A stretch of 56,928 bases of DNA from Colimorpha sp045222795 (GTDB taxonomy: Bacteria > Bacteroidota > Bacteroidia > Bacteroidales > P3): assembly GCA_045222795.1 (NCBI GenBank), contig JBGUZF010000047.1, positions 1-56,928 of the forward strand, in the 5' to 3' direction. The notes beneath the pieces were generated by a model. It was not told the DNA's origin. It saw only the letters and a program-made list of their open reading frames with translations, and did not search any database. A program made the position numbers and the translations under genes. Shown piece by piece: positions 1 to 8,862 of this stretch; position 1 is the stretch's first letter, and each line of letters opens with the position of its first letter.

Positions 1-309
1 GATGTGAATATTGTGCTGACACCAGATGTTGGCGTCTTCACGGCATACCCCAACCCCTTCAGGCAGAGGGTGAACATCAAGATTGAAGACACGGAGCTTA
101 AGGCAGTGAACGGCAGGGTTACAGCCATGCTCACCGACATCACGGGCCGCAGCGAGGAGGTGCCCCTGGCACCGCAGGGCGGTGGCCGCTACGTCCTCGA
201 CCTCACCGCCCGTCCCCAGGCCTCCTACTTCCTCACCCTCACCACCGCCGACGGCCATCAGCACACCGTCCAGCTCCTAAAACAGAGCGACCGCTTCGGC
301 GACCAGTAA
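1..309 (+). CDS. C-terminal end of a type IX-secreted protein (type A sorting domain), cut by the window edge
   Basis: The frame is open from base 1, so this is the tail of a longer protein whose N-terminus lies outside the window; the GTG at position 4 is not evidence of a start. The last 90 or so residues fit a type IX secretion (Por) C-terminal sorting domain of type A. They hold a YPNPF motif followed by alternating beta-strand segments, a GRYVLDL strand and an ASYFLTLTT strand, and end about 15 residues after the last strand. Such domains direct export across the outer membrane and are then removed. The function of the missing cargo cannot be judged. Confidence 0.8.
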   Translation, partial: DVNIVLTPDVGVFTAYPNPFRQRVNIKIEDTELKAVNGRVTAMLTDITGRSEEVPLAPQGGGRYVLDLTARPQASYFLTLTTADGHQHTVQLLKQSDRFGDQ

Positions 310-386
310 TCTCTCCTTCATACTCCTCAGTCAGCCGCAGCAAAAATCATCTGTTTATTCCGCTGTGGAAAAAAAATACAGCAAAA

Positions 387-418
387 TTTGGCTGTATAAA
401 TATATTTATGTATCTTTG
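387..418 (+). promoter_or_regulatory. Bacteroidota-type promoter of the rnf operon
   Basis: TTTG at 387-390 and TATCTTTG at 411-418 are separated by 20 nt, which matches the -33 TTTG / -7 TAnnTTTG promoter of the Bacteroidota primary sigma factor. The start of rnfB lies about 95 nt downstream. Nothing else is recognised in the 310-514 spacer. Confidence 0.75.
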
Positions 419-514
419 CATCGGATATTTTATGCGGTTGCACTAGGGTGTGGGCGCATGAAGATATTGATAATTAATATATAACATTGATAATCCTAAA
501 ATAAAAACAACAAT

Positions 515-1387
515 ATGACTCATGACATTCTGATTGCGCTGCTGGTGCTGGGAGCCTTGGGCATCCTCTTTGCCGTGGTGCTCTACATCGTGGCGCAGAA
601 GTTCAAAGTGGTCGAGGACCCCTTGATTGACGAGGTGGCCGAGGTGCTGCCCGGCGCCAACTGCGGCGGCTGCGGCAAGGCCGGCTGCCGTGCCTTCGCC
701 GAAGCCTGTGTGGCACAGCACAGCCTCGACGGCCTGCGCTGCGCCCCCGGCGGCGACGCCGTTGCCGCCAAGATTGCCGCCCTGCTGGGCTGCGCCGTGG
801 AACAGGGCGAGCCTCAGGTGGCCGTGGTGCGCTGCAACCCTGCCAACTGTGGCGACAAGCGCAAGGCTAACTACGACGGCCTGCGCAGCTGCGCCTTCGA
901 GAACACCGTGTTCGCCGGCGAGAGCGGCTGCCCCTTCGGCTGTCTTGGCTGCGGCGACTGTGTGGCCGCCTGCCAGTTCGACGCCATCAAGATGGGCGAG
1001 AACGGCGTGCCCGTGGTCGATGCCGACAAGTGCACCGCCTGCGGCGCCTGCGCCAAGGCCTGCCCGCGCAAGATTATCGAGCTGCGCAACAAGGGCAAGA
1101 AAGACCGCCGTGTGTACGTGAGCTGCGTGAATAAGGAGAAGGGCGCCGTGGCCATGAAGAGCTGCGCCAACGCCTGCATAGCCTGCGGCAAGTGCCAGAA
1201 GGTGTGCCCGATGGAGGCCATCACCGTGGAAGGCAATGTGTCGTATATCGACTACAAGAAGTGCATAGCCTGCCGCAAGTGCGTCACCGAGTGCCCGACC
1301 AAGGCCATCAAGGACGTTGGCTTCCCGACGCCCGCCGTGAAGCCTGCCCCCAAGCCCGAGGCCGCTCCTGACAACGCCCAAGCATAA
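515..1387 (+). CDS. rnfB: Rnf complex subunit RnfB (iron-sulfur protein)
   Basis: This is the ferredoxin-interacting subunit of the Rnf complex, which couples electron transfer between ferredoxin and NAD+ to ion transport across the inner membrane. The 290-residue protein starts with one membrane anchor (residues 6-27). A CGGCGKAGC cluster motif follows near residues 50-58, and then four CxxCxxCxxxC-type ferredoxin motifs between about 143 and 265. The C-terminal tail is rich in Pro and Ala. It is the first gene of the operon, preceded by a clear promoter, and rnfC follows after a heptad-repeat spacer. Length and cysteine pattern agree with Bacteroidales RnfB. Confidence 0.95.
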   Translation: MTHDILIALLVLGALGILFAVVLYIVAQKFKVVEDPLIDEVAEVLPGANCGGCGKAGCRAFAEACVAQHSLDGLRCAPGGDAVAAKIAALLGCAVEQGEPQVAVVRCNPANCGDKRKANYDGLRSCAFENTVFAGESGCPFGCLGCGDCVAACQFDAIKMGENGVPVVDADKCTACGACAKACPRKIIELRNKGKKDRRVYVSCVNKEKGAVAMKSCANACIACGKCQKVCPMEAITVEGNVSYIDYKKCIACRKCVTECPTKAIKDVGFPTPAVKPAPKPEAAPDNAQA

Positions 1388-1388
1388 T

Positions 1389-1420
1389 TTCAATTTTCAA
1401 CTTTCAATTTTCAACTTGAA
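1389..1420. repeat. Heptad array between rnfB and rnfC
   Basis: Imperfect 7-nt tandem units of the CAATTTT / CAACTTT type fill the whole spacer and end three bases before the rnfC start codon. Confidence 0.8.
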
Positions 1421-1423
1421 GAG

Positions 1424-2752
1424 ATGAAGACATTCCGAATGGGTGGTGTACACCCCGAAGAGAACAAGATATCGAACGATGCCGCCATCGAGGTGATGCC
1501 TGTGGGCAAGCAGATGGTGGTGCTGATGAACCAGCACCTTGGCGCCCCGGCGACGCCAGTGGTGCAGAAGGGCGACAAGGTGAAGGTCGGCCAGTTGATT
1601 GGCGAGGCGCAGACCTTCATGTGCGCCAATGTCCACTCGCCCGTGAGCGGCACGGTGCTGAAGGTCGACACCTGCAAAGACGCCTTCGGCATGGCCAAGC
1701 CGGCAGTATATATCACGGTGGAGGGCGACGAATGGATGGAGACCATCGACCGCACGCCCGACATCAAGCGCGAGTGCACGCTGGAGCCCAAGGAGATTGT
1801 TGCCAAGTTGAAGGAGATGGGCATCGTCGGCCTCGGCGGTGCCACCTTCCCCGCGCATATCAAATACAGCATTCCCGAGGGCAAGAAGGCCGAATATCTT
1901 ATCATCAATGCCGCCGAGTGCGAGCCGTACCTGACGAGCGACTACCGTGTGATGATGGAGCATGCCGAAGAGGTGTGCATCGGCGTGAGCATACTGCGCA
2001 AGGCCCTGGGCGTGCCCAACGCCTATATAGGCATCGAGAGCAACAAGCCCCTTGCTATCGCCCACATGATGGAGGTGGCCAAGGGCTTCGAGGGCATCAT
2101 CGTGGAGCCGCTGAAGGTGAAGTACCCGCAGGGCGCCGAGAAGCAGCTCATCAACGCCGTCACCGGCCGCCATGTGGGTAGCGGCAAACTGCCTATAGAT
2201 AGCGGCTGCGTAGTGAGCAACCTGGGCACCGCCTTTGCAGTGTACGAGGCCATACAGAAGAACAAACCCCTGATAGAGAATATCCTCACCGTTACCGGCA
2301 AAGAGTTGCCGAGCCAGCACAACTACATTGTGCGCATAGGCACCACATACAATGAGATTATCAGCCACAGCATCGGCCAGTTGCCCGAGACCACTGGCAA
2401 GGTGATCAGTGGCGGCACGATGATGGGCAAGGCTGTGGTAAACCTCGATGCCCCGACGGTGAAGGGCAACTCGAGTGTGCTGGTGATAGGGGAGAAGGAA
2501 GCCCGCCGTGCTCCCGAGACCAACTGCATACGCTGCGGCAAGTGTGCTTCAGCCTGCCCCATGGGTCTGGAGCCTTACATGTTTTCGCTGCTGGTGAAGA
2601 ACAACCGCGTGGAAGAGGCCAAGGAGCACAATATCCTCGACTGCATCGAGTGCGGCTGCTGCTTCTTCAGCTGTCCGGCCAACAAGCCCCTGACCGACGA
2701 GATACGTCTCGGCAAGAACAAGGTGCGTGCCATGATGGCCGCAAAGAAATGA
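1424..2752 (+). CDS. rnfC: Rnf complex subunit RnfC
   Basis: RnfC is the peripheral NADH/FMN- and iron-sulfur-binding subunit of the Rnf complex. The 442-residue protein has an N-terminal barrel-sandwich region (to about residue 110). A flavin/NADH-binding core follows, with a GLGGATFPAHIK segment and an NAAECEPYL segment. Two 4Fe-4S motifs lie near the C-terminus (CIRCGKCASACP and CIECGCCFFSCP). It lacks the long C-terminal extension seen in some gammaproteobacterial RnfC proteins. It lies 36 nt after rnfB in the same operon. Confidence 0.95.
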   Translation: MKTFRMGGVHPEENKISNDAAIEVMPVGKQMVVLMNQHLGAPATPVVQKGDKVKVGQLIGEAQTFMCANVHSPVSGTVLKVDTCKDAFGMAKPAVYITVEGDEWMETIDRTPDIKRECTLEPKEIVAKLKEMGIVGLGGATFPAHIKYSIPEGKKAEYLIINAAECEPYLTSDYRVMMEHAEEVCIGVSILRKALGVPNAYIGIESNKPLAIAHMMEVAKGFEGIIVEPLKVKYPQGAEKQLINAVTGRHVGSGKLPIDSGCVVSNLGTAFAVYEAIQKNKPLIENILTVTGKELPSQHNYIVRIGTTYNEIISHSIGQLPETTGKVISGGTMMGKAVVNLDAPTVKGNSSVLVIGEKEARRAPETNCIRCGKCASACPMGLEPYMFSLLVKNNRVEEAKEHNILDCIECGCCFFSCPANKPLTDEIRLGKNKVRAMMAAKK

Positions 2753-2754
2753 AG

Positions 2755-2850
2755 TTAATGCTTGATTGCTTGATTGCGTTAATGCTTGAGTGGCTCCGCA
2801 ATCAGGTAATCAAGTACTCAAACAATCAACCATTCAAGCAATCAAACAAT
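2755..2850. repeat. Inverted octad-repeat element with GTGGCTCCGCA core (rnfC-rnfD spacer)
   Basis: Octads of GCTTGATT type on the left are mirrored by AATCAAGC/AATCAAAC octads on the right, around GTGGCTCCGCA at 2790-2800. It is one of four elements in the window sharing an (A/G)AGTGGCTnCGCA core. As RNA it would form a long imperfect hairpin between rnfC and rnfD. Confidence 0.75.
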
Positions 2851-2858
2851 AATATTAT

Positions 2859-3812
2859 ATGAACTTGTTGAATATTTCTGGCTCGCCGCACGTGCACAGT
2901 GACGAGTCGACAAAGAAAATCATGTGGCGCGTCAATCTGGCGTTGGTGCCTGCGTTGATAGTGGCCACGGTGTTCTTCGGCGTGAACGCCCTGCTGGTGA
3001 GCCTCATCTCGGTGGTGAGCTGCGTGCTGTTCCAGTGGCTGATAGAGAAATTCATCCTCAAACAGGAACCCACCATCTGGGACGGCTCGGCGGTGGTCAC
3101 CGGCCTCTTGCTGGCCTTCAACGTTCCGGCCACTGCTCAGATGCTGTGGATAGTGATAATCGGCGCCCTGGTGGCCATCGGTATCGGCAAGATGAGCTTC
3201 GGCGGCTTGGGTAAGAACCCCTTCAACCCCGCATTGGTGGGCCGTGTGTTCCTGCTCATCTCGTTCCCCGTGCAGATGACCACGTGGCCTGTGCCGGGCT
3301 TCACCATGAACTTCGACGCCGCCACAGGTGCCACGCCCCTTGGAGCCTTCAAGGAGGGTGCCCTGGGTGCCGACGTGACGCTGTGGGATGCTTTCCTCGG
3401 CCACATCGGCGGCTCGATGGGTGAGATTTCGGCCATCGCCATCCTCATCGGCGCCATCTACCTGCTGTGCCGCAAGATCATCACATGGCATATCCCCGTG
3501 GCCTTCATCGGCACGGCCTTTGTGTTCAGCGCCATCCTGTGGCTCATCAATCCCGAGAGCTACATGAACCCCCTGATGACCATCTTCACCGGCGGTATCA
3601 TGCTCGGCGCCTGCTTCATGGCCACCGACATGGTGACTTCGCCCATGGCCAAGAGCGGCCAGCTGATATTCGGCTTCGGCTGCGGCCTGCTGACCATCAT
3701 CATCCGCAACTGGGGTGCCTATCCCGAGGGCGTCAGCTTCGCCATCCTTATCATGAACAGCGTCACGCCGCTGCTCAACCGCTGGTGTAAACCGAAACGC
3801 TTCGCGGTGTAA
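2859..3812 (+). CDS. rnfD: Rnf complex membrane subunit RnfD
   Basis: RnfD is an integral membrane subunit of the Rnf complex carrying covalently bound FMN. The 317-residue protein has about nine or ten hydrophobic segments. It also has the conserved FNPALVGRVFLL segment and the GATP motif (in DAATGATPLG, near residue 155) whose threonine is the FMN attachment site in the RnfD/NqrB family. The start follows an octad-repeat spacer; no better start lies nearby. RnfG follows after about 32 nt. Confidence 0.95.
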   Translation: MNLLNISGSPHVHSDESTKKIMWRVNLALVPALIVATVFFGVNALLVSLISVVSCVLFQWLIEKFILKQEPTIWDGSAVVTGLLLAFNVPATAQMLWIVIIGALVAIGIGKMSFGGLGKNPFNPALVGRVFLLISFPVQMTTWPVPGFTMNFDAATGATPLGAFKEGALGADVTLWDAFLGHIGGSMGEISAIAILIGAIYLLCRKIITWHIPVAFIGTAFVFSAILWLINPESYMNPLMTIFTGGIMLGACFMATDMVTSPMAKSGQLIFGFGCGLLTIIIRNWGAYPEGVSFAILIMNSVTPLLNRWCKPKRFAV

Positions 3813-3842
3813 AGTTTAATGTTTAATGGTTAAAGATTAAAG
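3813..3842. repeat. Heptad array between rnfD and rnfG
   Basis: AAAGTTT / AATGTTT / AATGGTT-type 7-nt units start at the rnfD stop codon and end at the rnfG start region. Confidence 0.75.
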
Positions 3843-3844
3843 TT

Positions 3845-4537
3845 ATGGCTAAGAAAGCACAATCAACTTTAGTGAATATGCTGCTGTCGCTGACGGCGAT
3901 TGCCCTTGTGGCCGCCGCTGCGCTGGCAGCCCTGAACGGTGTCACCAAGGAACCGATAGAACAGGCCAAGCAGGCCAAGGTGAGCAAGGCCATCGCCGAC
4001 GTGCTGAAGCAGGTCGACGAGAATGGCGTGACCCTGGCCCAGATAGGCTACGACGCCGCCATGATGAAACATGACACCATCCGTCTCGGCGAGCCCGACG
4101 AGAAAGGCAACTACAAGGACAGTGTGGTGTGCCACATGGCCTACACCACCGACGGTGTGTATGCCGGTGCCGCAGTCGAGGCTATCGACTTCAACGGCTT
4201 TGGCGGCCCGCTCAAGGTCATGGTGGGCTTCGACGGTGAGGGCAATGTCTACGGCTACAGCATCCTCGAGACACACGAGACCCCCGGCCTCGGTGCACTG
4301 GCCGGCGAATGGTTCCAGAAGAACGGTACGGGCAACATCATCGGCAAGTCGCCTGCCACGGAACTCAAGGTCACCAAGGACAAGGGCGATGTGGATGCCA
4401 TCACTGGCTCCACCATCACCTCGCGCGCCTTCCTGCGTGGCGTCAACAAAGCCTATGCCAACCTCATGACGCTGGTGGCCGAGGCTCCCGCCCCCTGCGC
4501 CGACACCACGGCAGCCGAAACTGTTACCAACGAATAA
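3845..4537 (+). CDS. rnfG: Rnf complex subunit RnfG (FMN-binding)
   Basis: RnfG carries covalent FMN on the outer face of the inner membrane and passes electrons within the Rnf complex. The 230-residue protein has one N-terminal membrane helix (about residues 11-30) and an FMN-binding domain. The domain contains an ETHETPGLG segment and the attachment motif DAITGSTITS near residue 185, where the second threonine is the expected flavin site. It ends 12 nt before rnfE, so translation is probably coupled. Confidence 0.95.
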   Translation: MAKKAQSTLVNMLLSLTAIALVAAAALAALNGVTKEPIEQAKQAKVSKAIADVLKQVDENGVTLAQIGYDAAMMKHDTIRLGEPDEKGNYKDSVVCHMAYTTDGVYAGAAVEAIDFNGFGGPLKVMVGFDGEGNVYGYSILETHETPGLGALAGEWFQKNGTGNIIGKSPATELKVTKDKGDVDAITGSTITSRAFLRGVNKAYANLMTLVAEAPAPCADTTAAETVTNE

Positions 4538-4549
4538 AACACAAGCTCC

Positions 4550-5143
4550 ATGAAAGCAAAAGATATTATCAAGAACGGTCTTATCAAGGAGAACCCGACA
4601 TGGGTGCTCGTCCTCGGCATGTGCCCGACGCTGGCCACCACCACCTCGGCCATCAATGGCCTCAGCATGGGATTGGCCACCACCTTCGTGCTTATGATGT
4701 CGAACATCGTCATCTCGCTGCTCAAGAGCGTCATCCCCGACAAGGTGCGCATCCCGGCGTTTATCGTGATTATCGCCACCTTCGTCACCGTCGTGCAGAT
4801 GGTGATGCAGGCCTACCTGCCCGACCTCTACGACAGTCTCGGCCTCTTCATCGCCCTCATCGTGGTGAACTGCATCGTGCTGGGCCGCGCCGAAGCCTTC
4901 GCCTCGAAGAACAACGTCGGCATGTCGTTCCTCGACGGTTTGTTCATGGGCCTCGGTTTCACATGGGCACTGACCCTCGTGGGTATGGTCCGTGAACTGC
5001 TCGGCGCCGGTAAGTTGTTCGGCATCACGCTGATGGATGGCGGAATGATTATGATGATACTGCCTCCGGGAGGCTTCCTCGCCCTCGGTTTGCTGATGGC
5101 TCTCATCAATCACCTGCGCCGCCGTAATGTTAAAAATTCATAA
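4550..5143 (+). CDS. rnfE: Rnf complex membrane subunit RnfE
   Basis: RnfE is one of the two paralogous six-helix membrane subunits (RnfA/RnfE, NqrE/NqrD) of the Rnf complex. The 197-residue protein starts with the RnfE signature ENPTWVLVLGMCPTLA, not the RnfA-type N-terminus, and has about six hydrophobic helices. In related operons rnfA directly follows rnfE. Here the next frame is an unrelated exported protein, and no rnfA is present anywhere in the window. Confidence 0.93.
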   Translation: MKAKDIIKNGLIKENPTWVLVLGMCPTLATTTSAINGLSMGLATTFVLMMSNIVISLLKSVIPDKVRIPAFIVIIATFVTVVQMVMQAYLPDLYDSLGLFIALIVVNCIVLGRAEAFASKNNVGMSFLDGLFMGLGFTWALTLVGMVRELLGAGKLFGITLMDGGMIMMILPPGGFLALGLLMALINHLRRRNVKNS

Positions 5144-5204
5144 AAGGTGAACAGATTTTGCTTCTTCGTCGTCATATATATAGAAAGCCAAAAAATGTAA
5201 TGTT

Positions 5205-5645
5205 ATGAAAAGAGTCGTTTTTATCGCCGCGTTGCTGCTTGCAGCCGCCGGATTGAAAGCTCAGGATTGCGAGACACTCATGTTGCCGTACTTCAACGGC
5301 GACTATAACAGGTACTCCAACTATCCTGCCGAGAAACTTGAATGGCGGTGCAATTTCGCCCGCAGCGCATTCTATGTCGCTGACGAGGTGCCCGCAGGTG
5401 CGGTGGTCCTTCCCATCGAGAAGGTGAAGGACAAATGGTCCGGCGAGGCCCTGCCCAAGGACTTTAAGGTCGACCTGACCAAGCTGAGCTACTACGCCTA
5501 CGACTTCGAGCGCCTGCAGCTTGAACACAAGGACCTGAAGACGACCATCTGTTTCTCCACCCCCGGGTCGGAGCATCCATATCTTGTGTTGCGCTCGCAG
5601 CATGATATGTTTGAGCTTGCAAGCAAACAGACCGATAATAAATAA
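5205..5645 (+). CDS. Small exported protein, unknown function
   Basis: I do not recognise a family. The 146-residue protein has a typical signal peptide (residues 1-20) ending in GLKAQ before a soluble domain with two or three cysteines. The mature part is rich in Tyr, Lys and Glu (YFNGDYNRYSNYPAEKLEW, and a central AFYVADEVPAG segment) and looks globular. It lies 61 nt after rnfE, in the slot where rnfA would be expected, and 15 nt before the large PKD protein, with which it is probably co-transcribed. It may be a periplasmic or secreted partner of that protein. Confidence 0.75.
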   Translation: MKRVVFIAALLLAAAGLKAQDCETLMLPYFNGDYNRYSNYPAEKLEWRCNFARSAFYVADEVPAGAVVLPIEKVKDKWSGEALPKDFKVDLTKLSYYAYDFERLQLEHKDLKTTICFSTPGSEHPYLVLRSQHDMFELASKQTDNK

Positions 5646-5660
5646 AGAAAGGACTGACGT

Positions 5661-8600
5661 ATGAAGAGGCAATTGTTTACATTGGTGTTCCTGGCCCTTT
5701 TCGCCGGGATTGCAAACGGCCAGATTGTGGAAGCATACAATCTTGGTCCGAGCATTCATAATACTACCTTGCCGTTGATCAACGGCGCTATGCGTCTGTT
5801 CGATATCGGCGGCAGTGGCGGCAACTACACCAACGGCGAGGACTACTGGGTGACTATCTCCAGCACCTGCGACACCCCGCTTGTGATGACTTTCGAGGTC
5901 GAACAGCTGAATCTGCGTTATACCAACGCCGGCCTTCCCTGCGCCGACACGCTGTTCGTCTACGACGGTCCCACCATCAACGACTCTCTGCTGTGGTATG
6001 CTACAGGCAGCATGTATGTCCCCAGCACCCGCTTTATATATATCAGTCCCCAGAACACTACGGGCATGATGACAGTACGACTGAAGTCGTGCGACTGTAG
6101 CGGCGTCGACAGGTCCACAGGCGCCGGTTTCAATATCATGATGGGATGCAACAGCCCCTGCGAGACTTTCTCCCCGGTTATCGACTCTATATATTATAAG
6201 ACCCGCGACGGCGAGATATACGAGTTTGGCCGCGTCAAGCTGCTCTACGATGTCGACACCGTTATGGAATGGGACTCCGTGCTGATGGATTCCGTTGCTG
6301 TCCTCGACTCTACACCGTTCAACGGAGTTAACCTCTGCCTCGGCGATGGCGTTATCTTCACCGGCCACTGCGAGTACAGCAACAGTTGCGGATGGTACCA
6401 CCCGTCGGATTCAACAACCTATTTCTTCTGGAACATGGGTACCGGCGACACCATCGTGGGCGTCAACAAAACCAGCGTTTACTATAACGATTATGTCGAG
6501 GTCTCCTGCTACGACGTTATCCTTTCTGTTACCGACGAACGAGGGTGCAAATCCACCGAGTTCCCATCCGTGCGTGTGCGAACGGCCCCCAACCCCTTGA
6601 AGACACTTTTCACCCTCGACGATATCTGCAACCGCGACTCGCTTCTGGTCAATATGGGCTACAGCGGCGAGGACGCCACCCTGGTCTTGCGCACCGTCGA
6701 GTTCGCTCAGGTCGAGACAAAGGTCAACAACACCCGTACCTTCATCCCCGATGGTATGAATGCCTGTCCCAACTTGCCCGACTGCTTCCGCGCCCCCGTG
6801 CTTTTCGAGGAATACCCCAGCGGCATGACAATCACAAGTCCCAAGGACATCTGCTCCATCTGTGTCAACTATGAGCATTCCTACATGGGCGACTACAAGC
6901 TCTCCATCGTGTGCCCCAACGGCAGCAAGGCCGTGCTGAAGTATCAGAAACAGAGCGACTGCCAGCATTGTCCGCCCAACACCGGCGGCGGCGGCAGTAT
7001 GTATACCGGTATCCCCTATGGCGGCAACAACGACAGCGGCTTTGACGGCATGCTCGGCACCAACCTCTGCGACAGTGTCAACAACCCCTACGGCATAGGC
7101 TGGAACTACTGCTTCTCGCGCAACCGCGACTACACCCTTGTCTCCGGCGAGTCGGCCGATACGCCTAGTCCGTCCAATGCCGGTATGGCTTCACAGACAT
7201 ATAGAATCTCAACGACTGATTCGTTGCCCCCGATTCCCGCTGGCTTCAACCCCGGTATCGTCGGCCAACAGTGCGGCACAAATGGTTGGGTCACCGTCAA
7301 CACCCTCGACTCTTCCGACCACGACAACAAGATGGACTATTACTTCCCCGCCGACGATTTCTCGACCCTTGTCGGATGCCCCCTCAACGGCGAGTGGAAC
7401 ATCGAGCTCTGCGACTACTGGCCCGTTGACAACGGCTGGGTGTTCAGCTGGAGCATGGACCTCTGCAACATCGACCCCAACGCCTGCAAGTATCAGGTTG
7501 GCATCGACTCCCTCATCTGGTACGCCGACACTTCCTCGCAATATTGCGACTACGAGCTCGGTCACTATCGCGGCGCCGAAGTGCACCGTCACAACGATAT
7601 CGAGGCATACATCCTGACCCCCGACACGGCAGGTACCTTCAAGATCAACGTCTCTATCTTCGATGAGTTCGGCTGCGTCTGGGACACCAACACCCACATC
7701 ACCTCCTTCTGGACCCCCAAGCCCTCGCTCGGCAACGACACCGCCCTCTGCGGTGTATACCAAACCAAGCTCGACGCCAGCGACCGCCACTCCCACCATC
7801 CCGACGCCAACTACATCTATCAGTGGGCCCCCTTCGGTCAGACCACCGACACCATCACCACCGTGGTTGAGCCGGGCCGCGATATTCAGTATGTAGTCCA
7901 GGTTACCAACGACAAGACCAAGGCCTGCGTCACCCGCGACACCATCGACATCTTCCTCCGCCGCCAGCCTTATCCCAGCTTCGTCCCCACGCCCTTCACC
8001 CTCGAAGGCTGCGACCCGCTGACCCTCACCTTCGACAATCAGAGTATTGACGGCTTCAAGCACTTCTGGGACTTCGGCGACGGCAACACATCCGACATCG
8101 CCTCCCCGACACACACATATACCGAAGGCATCTATAAACTCAAATACTACATAGTCTCCGAGGACGGTTGCGAAGACTCGCTCATCTATGACAAGGTCAT
8201 CGCCGTCTACAAGGCCCCCAAGTCGGCCTTCTCCTGGGACCCCATCTATCCCTCCGTCCTCCAACCGCAGGTGCAGTTCACTAACCTTACCGCCCCCCGC
8301 GACTCCGCCACGCGCTACTTCTGGGAGTTCCAGTACAGCAATGATTACCCCCTGTCGGTCCATACCATGCTCGACGAGAACCCTGTATTCGACTACTCGC
8401 AATACACCTCCACCGAGGATATCGCCGGCAACTACAGCGTGCGCCTAATCTCGGAGTCCAAGAACCTCGCACCCTCGGGCAACTATGTCTTCTGCCCCGA
8501 CACCACCGAGGCCACCATCCTTATGGTTAACGACTTCCTCCAGTTCCCCAATGTGGTGACGCCCAACGGCGACGGCATCAACGACCGCTTCGTCATCGGC

Positions 8601-8810
8601 AACCTCATCAACGGACTCGGCTATCCCATCAACAGCCTCTACATCTACAACAAGTGGGGCTCGCTGGTGTACCACCGCGACAACATAGCCACTGAGGAGG
8701 ACTTCTGGGATCCGTCGGGTGTTCCAGCTGGCACCTACTTCTACCGCTTCACCGCCCGCGGCTATAACGGCAACATCGAGCACAACGGCTCCATCGAAGT
8801 AATCAAGTAG
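5661..8810 (+). CDS. Large secreted CUB/P-domain/PKD protein with type B type IX sorting domain
   Basis: This is a 1049-residue surface or secreted protein. In order it has a signal peptide (1-20, cut after ANG), a CUB-like region with paired cysteines (about 48-160), a middle part with PKD-like segments, and a proprotein-convertase P-domain-like stretch. The P-domain-like stretch spans about 384-606, from a YEHSYMGDYKLSIVCP segment to GEWNIELCDYW. A clear PKD domain follows (about 768-847, with FWDFGDGNTS), then another beta-sandwich. The last domain is a gliding-motility/CHU_C type B sorting domain (about 958-1049), opening with FPNVVTPNGDGIND and containing YNKWGSLVYH. The architecture suggests an adhesin or surface-binding protein exported by the type IX system. 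No catalytic motif was seen. Confidence 0.9.
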   Translation: MKRQLFTLVFLALFAGIANGQIVEAYNLGPSIHNTTLPLINGAMRLFDIGGSGGNYTNGEDYWVTISSTCDTPLVMTFEVEQLNLRYTNAGLPCADTLFVYDGPTINDSLLWYATGSMYVPSTRFIYISPQNTTGMMTVRLKSCDCSGVDRSTGAGFNIMMGCNSPCETFSPVIDSIYYKTRDGEIYEFGRVKLLYDVDTVMEWDSVLMDSVAVLDSTPFNGVNLCLGDGVIFTGHCEYSNSCGWYHPSDSTTYFFWNMGTGDTIVGVNKTSVYYNDYVEVSCYDVILSVTDERGCKSTEFPSVRVRTAPNPLKTLFTLDDICNRDSLLVNMGYSGEDATLVLRTVEFAQVETKVNNTRTFIPDGMNACPNLPDCFRAPVLFEEYPSGMTITSPKDICSICVNYEHSYMGDYKLSIVCPNGSKAVLKYQKQSDCQHCPPNTGGGGSMYTGIPYGGNNDSGFDGMLGTNLCDSVNNPYGIGWNYCFSRNRDYTLVSGESADTPSPSNAGMASQTYRISTTDSLPPIPAGFNPGIVGQQCGTNGWVTVNTLDSSDHDNKMDYYFPADDFSTLVGCPLNGEWNIELCDYWPVDNGWVFSWSMDLCNIDPNACKYQVGIDSLIWYADTSSQYCDYELGHYRGAEVHRHNDIEAYILTPDTAGTFKINVSIFDEFGCVWDTNTHITSFWTPKPSLGNDTALCGVYQTKLDASDRHSHHPDANYIYQWAPFGQTTDTITTVVEPGRDIQYVVQVTNDKTKACVTRDTIDIFLRRQPYPSFVPTPFTLEGCDPLTLTFDNQSIDGFKHFWDFGDGNTSDIASPTHTYTEGIYKLKYYIVSEDGCEDSLIYDKVIAVYKAPKSAFSWDPIYPSVLQPQVQFTNLTAPRDSATRYFWEFQYSNDYPLSVHTMLDENPVFDYSQYTSTEDIAGNYSVRLISESKNLAPSGNYVFCPDTTEATILMVNDFLQFPNVVTPNGDGINDRFVIGNLINGLGYPINSLYIYNKWGSLVYHRDNIATEEDFWDPSGVPAGTYFYRFTARGYNGNIEHNGSIEVIK

Positions 8811-8815
8811 CAATC

Positions 8816-8857
8816 AACTTTAACCCTTAATCTTTAACCTTTAATCTTTAACCTTTA
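8816..8857. repeat. Heptad array upstream of ftcD
   Basis: Six 7-nt units alternating TTTAACC and TTTAATC fill the spacer up to five bases before the ftcD start codon. Confidence 0.8.
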
Positions 8858-8862
8858 CCCTG

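Noticed and set aside
443..1393. Long minus-strand open frame opposite rnfB (and similar ones opposite most genes, up to 634 codons at 40917-42821)
   Set aside because: These mirror GC-rich plus-strand genes with strong third-position bias. Their translations are His/Ala/Gly/Val-rich with no family features.
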